Shown here piece after piece: positions 58,832-64,000 of a stretch of DNA of 64,000 nt (position 1 is the stretch's first letter; the number at the start of each line of letters is the position of its first letter). The notes beneath the pieces were generated by a model. The model was not told the origin of the DNA. It saw nothing but the letters and a program-made list of their open reading frames with translations, and ran no database searches. Origin of the DNA: Rhizobium ecuadorense (lineage in GTDB: Bacteria; Pseudomonadota; Alphaproteobacteria; Rhizobiales; Rhizobiaceae). A program made the translations under genes and the position numbers. The stretch is from contig NZ_LFIO01000020.1 of NCBI RefSeq assembly GCF_001187535.1, positions 1 through 64,000 of the forward strand. The letters run 5' to 3'.

Positions 58832-61511
58832 CCGCCCAAAATGGACCGTTCTGCAGCGTGCCTCGCTCTTCACCTTGCCGGTCGCCCTGTTTTGCGCCGT
58901 CATGCTATGGCTTCTTTTCTTTACGCTGATCTACGACGCCTATATCTTCTCCTTTGGATCGGCCTCCTACTTCGACTATGTCGGGCAGGTGCGCTTCGTC
59001 GATGCTCTCCGCTATACCTGGTCGATCATTCACACTCGCAACACGGTCGGATTGTCGCTGCTGGCTTTCACGCTTGCCGTGCCATTCCTGTTTCTCCTGC
59101 TGTGCCTCTGGATGCTGAAGGGAGGCAGGACTCTTTCGCGCAAGATCCTCTACCTTTTGCATGTCCGCTCGATGTTCAGCCTGATCGCGCATACGGCTCT
59201 GGTCTTCGCGGCTGCCTATGCCGGCGTGATCGTCTATGGCGTGGCATTTTATCTCGTGGCCACCAAAGCCGGCGAACACGCCGAGATCGCCGGCTACTAT
59301 AGTAATCATCTGGCCGCGATGTATCAGGCGCCTTTCGGTGCGACCGACACGGCTGGGACCTATCAGAAGCCTTCCCGGCAGACGGTGCTCGCCGCACTTG
59401 CCGGTCTTGCCGCCGCCGGCGTGCTGGTTGGATTTCCGATCGCCGCCGCTATTGAGCGGCGTCAGCGGATGATCATGGGTCGGGCGCGCCTGGCGACCCT
59501 GAAGGATGCGGCCGATTTTCGTCTGCGCGACAAGCGCGGCATCGTCCTCGGTCTGAAGCAAGGGCTTCTGCTGCGCAACGACGGCGACCAGCACGTCATG
59601 GTCATCGGCTCGCCGGGGCAAGGCAAATCGCGAGGCTTCGTCATCCCGACGATGATGAGTTTTGAAGGGTCGCAGATGGTCCTCGATATGAGCGGCGAGC
59701 TGTTCGAGGAAACGTCGGGATACCTGAAGAACAAGGGCTACGAGGTATTTCTTCTGGCGCCAGGCTCGAAATTCACCGACGGCTATAACCCGCTCGATCT
59801 GATCAGCACCGAGCCGAACCAGCGGATCACCGACCTGCAGAAGCTGACGCAGATGCTGCTGCCGGAACGCCTGCGGTCCGACTCTTCCGACTTCTGGGAG
59901 GAGAGCGCCCGGATCCTACTGACGGCGATGCTGGGGTTTGTGCTCGAATGCCCGGACACGCGCAAGTCGCTCAGCGAACTGTACCGCATCCTCAATTCCA
60001 TGTCCGACGAGCGCAAGGCGATCGTGCAATTGCTGGAAAATTACGAGGCGGTCCTTTCCGACCAGACCCGTATGCAATTGACCAAATTCGCCGGCCGCCA
60101 CGAAAAGATCGGTGAAGGGATTGCCGCCGAGATCGTCGCCAAACTCAACTTCTTGCAGAACCCGCTGGTCGAAGCGCTTACCTCGATCACGTCAATCCCG
60201 ATCGACACCATCAGAAAGCGCAAGATGGTGGTTTATATCCAGGCAGACTGGAACGCCATGCAGATCTACGAGCGGCTAATATCGATGTTCATCCAGCAGA
60301 TGGCCGACAAGCTTGTGCAGATGGGTTCGTTGCGCAACGGCGAGCACGAGGTCCTGATGATGCTCGACGAGTTCGGCAATGGCGGCCGCATCGATACGGT
60401 GCTGACGCTCGCGCCGCTGATCCGCAAGAACGGCGTGCGCTTCGTGTTCATTCTCCAGGATGGTGCCCAGCTCGAGCGCCTGTACCAGCGTTCCGGCCAG
60501 AAGATCCTCATGGGCGCATCGACGATCAAGCTGTTCATGAACTTCCAGAGCCAGGAGGACGCGACTGCGGTCTCGATGGCTGCCGGCAAGACGACGGAAT
60601 GGGTCGAGCAATCTTCCTATTCCCATCGCCACGGACGCCGCCAAAGATCGATATCGAAAGTGCCGGTCTCGGTCGACCTGCTTCCCGTCAACACGCTGAT
60701 GATGATGAAGCCCGAGGAGGCAATCCTGCAGGTCACCGGCATGCCGCTGATGCGTATCATGAAGCTCGATTCTGGCGGCGAGCGGATGTTCGCCAAAGTT
60801 CGCAAATTCGGGCCAGTGTCCAGGCCACGCATGGAGCCGATCGAATCGACAATCGGCCATCGCGACCACGCAGCCGGCAACCGATTCGGGCAATCCAACG
60901 ACAAACGCTTCATCGTCAAAGACGGTGTTCGCCATGTCTATATCTCCTCCCTCGATGAGCTTCGGGATCGGCTCGACCTGGATGAAACGCGCGAGGTTGG
61001 GGTTGCCGACGATGATGCATCCGCAGCCGAGCAGAAGCAGCGACGAAAAGAACCTGCATCGACACCTGTGGGAAGGCGCCCACAGGACCGCGCGCCGAAC
61101 CGACATGGTCCCGACCGTGACCCCGGCGTTGGTCTGAAAATCGACGAGCGGAGACTTGCGGATAATGTCTATTTGGGATCTCCGGCTCGCAACGGCCGTC
61201 GACGCCAAGCTGCCGACCATTTTACGGATCATGCCGCCTCGCACCCTGCGAAGCCAGGTGTTCTCAAGCGGCAGGAGGTCAGGGAATCGTTCGGAAGCGA
61301 CTTGCGGGCCTTGAACGATGCGATCTTCGAACAGGCCGACGAGCTCGCACTCGAACCAACCGACCTCAATTCGGATGTCGACCTGCTGATCGGGACCTTA
61401 TCGAACCGCCTGACGGAGACGAGTTCACTGGATTGCCTGCATCAGTTCGCGAGGGTGGCGCGCGATCCGTTGGGCGAGGACGTCGAGCAACTCGATGAGC
61501 CGGGCGAATAG
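58800..61511 (+). CDS. virD4: VirD4/TraG-type coupling protein
   Basis: From ATG 58800 (MASVFTSAETDRPKWTVLQR) the 903-residue protein has three to four N-terminal membrane helices (LFCAVMLWLLFFTLIYDAYI; LLAFTLAVPFLFLLLCLWML) and the coupling ATPase domain: MVIGSPGQGKSRGFVIPTMM (Walker A near 270), MVLDMSGELFEETSGYLKNK, LMMLDEFGNGGRIDT (Walker B near 522), FVFILQDGAQLERLYQRSG. It delivers the relaxosome or effector proteins to the channel. The C-terminal ~250 residues are charged and long for the family, possibly a substrate-specific adaptor. The start at 58743 in the long frame lies inside virB11 and was rejected. Confidence 0.96.
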   Translation: MASVFTSAETDRPKWTVLQRASLFTLPVALFCAVMLWLLFFTLIYDAYIFSFGSASYFDYVGQVRFVDALRYTWSIIHTRNTVGLSLLAFTLAVPFLFLLLCLWMLKGGRTLSRKILYLLHVRSMFSLIAHTALVFAAAYAGVIVYGVAFYLVATKAGEHAEIAGYYSNHLAAMYQAPFGATDTAGTYQKPSRQTVLAALAGLAAAGVLVGFPIAAAIERRQRMIMGRARLATLKDAADFRLRDKRGIVLGLKQGLLLRNDGDQHVMVIGSPGQGKSRGFVIPTMMSFEGSQMVLDMSGELFEETSGYLKNKGYEVFLLAPGSKFTDGYNPLDLISTEPNQRITDLQKLTQMLLPERLRSDSSDFWEESARILLTAMLGFVLECPDTRKSLSELYRILNSMSDERKAIVQLLENYEAVLSDQTRMQLTKFAGRHEKIGEGIAAEIVAKLNFLQNPLVEALTSITSIPIDTIRKRKMVVYIQADWNAMQIYERLISMFIQQMADKLVQMGSLRNGEHEVLMMLDEFGNGGRIDTVLTLAPLIRKNGVRFVFILQDGAQLERLYQRSGQKILMGASTIKLFMNFQSQEDATAVSMAAGKTTEWVEQSSYSHRHGRRQRSISKVPVSVDLLPVNTLMMMKPEEAILQVTGMPLMRIMKLDSGGERMFAKVRKFGPVSRPRMEPIESTIGHRDHAAGNRFGQSNDKRFIVKDGVRHVYISSLDELRDRLDLDETREVGVADDDASAAEQKQRRKEPASTPVGRRPQDRAPNRHGPDRDPGVGLKIDERRLADNVYLGSPARNGRRRQAADHFTDHAASHPAKPGVLKRQEVRESFGSDLRALNDAIFEQADELALEPTDLNSDVDLLIGTLSNRLTETSSLDCLHQFARVARDPLGEDVEQLDEPGE

Positions 61512-61583
61512 GCGCGTTTCCCTCACCAGCAATTCAAATCGGCGAGGCAAGAAGCGCCGCGCTTTTTTGAGGAGAGCAATATC

Positions 61584-61955
61584 ATGGGCGAGATCAAACA
61601 CTTTTCGAAAGTGGATTTTTCAGATCCTCGGAGTATCCAGCAGATCGTCTCCGCGGCAAAGGCTGACGCGGGTTTCTGGTTGATGGTGAAAGAGCGCGAG
61701 ATGGAGAGGCGGACGCTTGCCGTTAACGCGCTCACCACTGTTAGAAGCGAGGGGGGTAGTCCCGCTGCGGAAAGACTAACGCCGTCGATTGCCGACCTCG
61801 CCGCCGAACTGGTCTCGCGCATGTTTGGAACATGTTCAACCGGGACCCTCGCGAACATTCAAGAGGCCTTGCTCCAAGCAGCGGGTGCCGAACTGCGGGA
61901 TGCTAAATTACAGAACGCGGGAAATAGCTCCAGTTCCGACGTCGATGACGGATAG
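61584..61955 (+). CDS. Orphan protein after virD4
   Basis: The 123-residue acidic, mainly helical protein (MGEIKHFSKVDFSDPRSIQQ; GAGG box) has a helical central part (GFWLMVKEREMERRTLAVNA; TPSIADLAAELVSRMFGTCS) and a serine-rich tail. It lies 72 bp after virD4 and is probably the last gene of the operon. No family is recognised. It could be a chaperone or a small substrate of the secretion system; context alone suggests this. Confidence 0.7.
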   Translation: MGEIKHFSKVDFSDPRSIQQIVSAAKADAGFWLMVKEREMERRTLAVNALTTVRSEGGSPAAERLTPSIADLAAELVSRMFGTCSTGTLANIQEALLQAAGAELRDAKLQNAGNSSSSDVDDG

Positions 61956-63341
61956 CTACGGCGTATGTCCATCGGCAGATAGGCTGGAAAGATTTCCGGT
62001 GTGTCGCACCTGATCGATGACCCACGACTGCAGACGCCGGGCAGTCTCCGCCGCGTTCGCCGCAGCTAGGTTGTTCGGAAAAATTCCAAAAAGCGGTCCG
62101 AGATACTTAGCTCGCGGCAACATTACCTCCTTCGCCTGGCGATACTCGTCACTGTCCATTCCAAAGGCTTCGATGATAAGGTTTAGGGAATGGGTTGCTC
62201 CATAGCTGACGTTCAAGATGAAGTCTGGCCGGCATGGACCGATGGGTGTGTCAGAGGCGAAGAGTGGTTTGGTGATCTCGATACGAAGTTCTGGTGCGGC
62301 CTCAAATAGTGACTGTTGCAGCCAGAACAGGAGATGGGTTACGTCCCGCTCAAATCCCGATTCCACCGGAAAGAGGGTGTCGCCATTGTAGACGGGCTGT
62401 GCATAGGCTTGGACCGCTCGGGCCAGCCCATCGTCATCGTCTCCAAAATCCACATTCAACAGTGTCAGGAAGGGTCCGCGGCTGGTAGGATCGCCACGAA
62501 GCGGCTGGCGGACTTTTGCCAGGATATCGATCTTGCGCGCCGAGGATGCCGGCATGATTGTCTGTGTCGAAACGCTTGTCGCAAACAGCGCCATGAAGCC
62601 GGTTCGACGTACAGTCTCGGGCCAGTCTGGGCGCGAGGTCGCGAGCAACCGCTGCCAACGGCTGTCTGGATCACGGTAGTCGGCCGCCCATGTCGACATC
62701 AACGCGTTAAGCGTCCAGGTGCGCAGTACCCGAAACTCACGCGCCGCGGAGCGTAGCCTTGCAAGCTGATCTCCGAGGCTGAAATCCCGCTCATCCTGCA
62801 AGGGCGGAATGACATTGGTGCCGGCTTTATCGAGCACCCTCCAGAGGATTGATCCAAGCCGGGAGGGCCGATCGTTTCGCTCGACCGATCGGATCCGGTC
62901 TGAGGCGGAGACGTCGGCAAGTCGGTCGGGAATGGCTGGGAGCGCATCGATGTAGCTTCGTTCCGACTTGGGCAACGGGCGAAGATGATAGCCGCGATCG
63001 AAGAGAGAGGGCGCGACATCCTTGTCGACATGAAACGGGCAGGCATGTGCATGGTTTGGGCGCTCTTCATGCCGGCCGGGATCTTCGTCTTTCGGCAGCA
63101 GACGCCGTAGTGTGTATGTGTGCTCCTGTTGAATCGGGGCAAGAAGGGGCTGGTATCGGCCGGGCAGGCAGTCGCATTCGATCCAACCGTCCATCAACCG
63201 AGAGCGCTTGATGACGGATAGGGCGATGGCCTCGACTTCAATGGAAGCAGCGTTGCCATACCAGGCGCGCAACGCAACTGCCTCTCGTTCTTCGAGTGTG
63301 GCGAGACCGTGGGGAGGGCTATTGCGAACAACGATCCGCAT
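61956..63341 (-). CDS. Plasmid protein of unknown function, possibly DUF1173-like
   Basis: The 461-residue soluble protein starts MRIVVRNSPPHGLATLEERE (AGGAC box). A putative metal-binding stretch (RPNHAHACPFHVDKDVAPSL) follows a region with CDCLPGRYQPLLAP, and the C-terminal third has GPCRPDFILNVSYG followed by LNLIIEAFGMDSDEYRQAKE. The latter looks like a PD-(D/E)XK-type nuclease core in which the usual lysine is unclear. The layout recalls DUF1173 proteins of rhizobial plasmids; I am not certain of this. It follows the small membrane-protein gene by 9 nt and shares its operator. Confidence 0.7.
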   Translation of the reverse strand: MRIVVRNSPPHGLATLEEREAVALRAWYGNAASIEVEAIALSVIKRSRLMDGWIECDCLPGRYQPLLAPIQQEHTYTLRRLLPKDEDPGRHEERPNHAHACPFHVDKDVAPSLFDRGYHLRPLPKSERSYIDALPAIPDRLADVSASDRIRSVERNDRPSRLGSILWRVLDKAGTNVIPPLQDERDFSLGDQLARLRSAAREFRVLRTWTLNALMSTWAADYRDPDSRWQRLLATSRPDWPETVRRTGFMALFATSVSTQTIMPASSARKIDILAKVRQPLRGDPTSRGPFLTLLNVDFGDDDDGLARAVQAYAQPVYNGDTLFPVESGFERDVTHLLFWLQQSLFEAAPELRIEITKPLFASDTPIGPCRPDFILNVSYGATHSLNLIIEAFGMDSDEYRQAKEVMLPRAKYLGPLFGIFPNNLAAANAAETARRLQSWVIDQVRHTGNLSSLSADGHTP

Positions 63342-63350
63342 GCCGACGTC

Positions 63351-63638
63351 CTAGTACCCTGATATCCAGACTTGGTAGCCTGTGTATCCGGAAGCCGCTG
63401 CGGCGCTTAAAGCTGCCAATGTCTCTGCCCACGCATGGACGCGGCTGTGTTTTACGAGCCGCGCGTCCTCGAGAACGGCCGACAAAAAAACGTACACTGG
63501 GATCACCATAACGTAACCAACTGTCAGGCTGTCGCCGATCGACAGGCGGGCCGTGATGAAAATCAGTCCGAGGATCAGAAGCGCGACGGCGAGACGCGTC
63601 AGGTCAAATCGATAGCTTGATGTTGTGAGCGATGCCAT
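63351..63638 (-). CDS. Small membrane protein
   Basis: From ATG 63638 with a perfect GGAGG box the 95-residue protein has two strong membrane helices (RLAVALLILGLIFITARLSI; VGYVMVIPVYVFLSAVLEDA) and a third, weaker one (AETLAALSAAAASGYTGYQV). Its function is unknown. It is the first gene of a two-gene minus-strand operon converging on the virB operon, and its promoter region holds operator palindrome 4. A longer frame running up to 63977 covers the promoter and was rejected. Confidence 0.8.
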   Translation of the reverse strand: MASLTTSSYRFDLTRLAVALLILGLIFITARLSIGDSLTVGYVMVIPVYVFLSAVLEDARLVKHSRVHAWAETLAALSAAAASGYTGYQVWISGY

Positions 63639-63669
63639 GCAATCCTCCGAGGAAATGTCACCACCAAAC

Positions 63670-63685
63670 TTTAACTGCAGTATAA
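63670..63685. promoter_or_regulatory. Operator-like palindrome 4
   Basis: TTTAACT-GC-AGTATAA, two mismatches to the perfect palindrome, 31 bp upstream of the minus-strand gene at 63638. On that strand TATACT can be its -10 box. Confidence 0.6.
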
Positions 63686-63708
63686 TAGACCGGCAATGGA
63701 ATTGTTGT

Positions 63709-64000
63709 TTAGAAGCGCAGGCCATGTCGTGCGACAATCGTCGGGACTGATGACCGGTGGACAGAATTGAGGCCGCCTGCAATCCAGGACCGCTTGCTGC
63801 ATTGTTGACTGACGGTGTAGAGAGGTAACGGGCTTGTGAACGTCCCAGTGACAACGATGGGCAACAAAGAGTTATAGGCATGGTTACATTGATCATCTGT
63901 CGCCGTCGGATCCGCAATGATTGATTTATTTTCAAACATGTTGATAAACAGGCGCCGCAGCGACGACGCTGTTCCAAGGGATGACCCGTCCTGTCCCGGC
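63709..64000 (-). CDS. Possible C-terminal end of a gene entering from the right
   Basis: A minus-strand frame is open from the window edge to a TAA at 63709-63711 and reads LFINMFENKSIIADP then NSLLPIVVTGTFTSPLPLYT to VARHGLRF. No family is recognised. A gene starting at the internal ATG (63939) with 76 residues is possible, as is the tail of a longer gene. Support is only the open frame and its position upstream of a regulated operon. Confidence 0.3.
   Translation of the reverse strand, partial: PGQDGSSLGTASSLRRLFINMFENKSIIADPTATDDQCNHAYNSLLPIVVTGTFTSPLPLYTVSQQCSKRSWIAGGLNSVHRSSVPTIVARHGLRF

Noticed and set aside
1-64000. tRNA or rRNA genes
   Set aside because: No cloverleaf with conserved T-loop or rRNA core sequence was recognised by eye; a covariance scan would be decisive.

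Overview
The window looks like a stretch of a large, probably conjugative plasmid from a member of the Rhizobiaceae (Rhizobium, Agrobacterium or Ensifer type). The main reasons are a complete repABC replication and partition locus with an antisense RNA gene and parS-like palindromes, GC-rich coding sequence, rhizobial plasmid families (DUF1612/RHE_PE00001, DUF736, DUF6117, strawberry-notch helicase), and a complete VirB-type type IV secretion operon ending in a VirD4 coupling protein. No tRNA or rRNA gene was recognised. No relaxase lies inside the window.

Layout. 1-3.3 kb: accessory metabolism (isochorismatase-like hydrolase, LysR regulator, SDR) with a scar where an IS21 istB remnant joins two broken genes. 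3.5-11.8 kb: a compact minus-strand operon (small RHH protein, cytosine methyltransferase, Vsr nuclease, a histidine-kinase-like protein with two GHKL ATPase domains, a receiver-domain protein, an orphan protein, an Mrr-like nuclease, an HNH nuclease). It looks like a restriction system wired to a two-component signalling pair and is the best candidate for an undescribed defence system. 11.9-21.5 kb: DUF4238 and DUF1612 proteins, a serine recombinase, an SDR, a divergent MFS/LysR pair in which both genes are frameshifted, a truncated DUF3800 gene, a MocA-like nucleotidyltransferase and a decayed tyrosine recombinase.

21.9-25.9 kb: repABC with two parS-like sites. 26-29.4 kb: an Ea22-like gene, an AbiE toxin-antitoxin pair with a 25-bp palindrome in its promoter region, and a small orphan gene. 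29.5-44.5 kb: mostly plus-strand plasmid genes (ParB-like, DUF932, DUF6117, methylase/strawberry-notch helicase, Toprim, DUF2493, DUF736, small orphans), with HU and a WGR protein on the minus strand. Several of the plus-strand genes are preceded by long hairpin-rich leaders, two of which share a 37-bp identical core. 44.46-45.6 kb: about 1.1 kb with no convincing gene, holding at least seven strong inverted repeats followed by a degenerate ~155-bp tandem repeat. All plus-strand genes of the 29.5-44.5 kb block point towards this region, as expected of a conjugative leading region pointing at oriT.

45.8-61.5 kb: a zinc-finger-like protein and a lipoprotein, then the virB operon (transglycosylase, virB2, B3, B4, a second transglycosylase, B5, lipoprotein, B6, B8, B9, B10, B11, virD4), heavily overlapped and presumably translated as a unit. 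61.6-64 kb: orphan genes. A shared palindrome (consensus TTATACTnnAGTATAA) lies upstream of the 45.8-kb genes, twice upstream of the virB operon, and upstream of the minus-strand pair at 63.6 kb, suggesting one transcription factor ties these units together.
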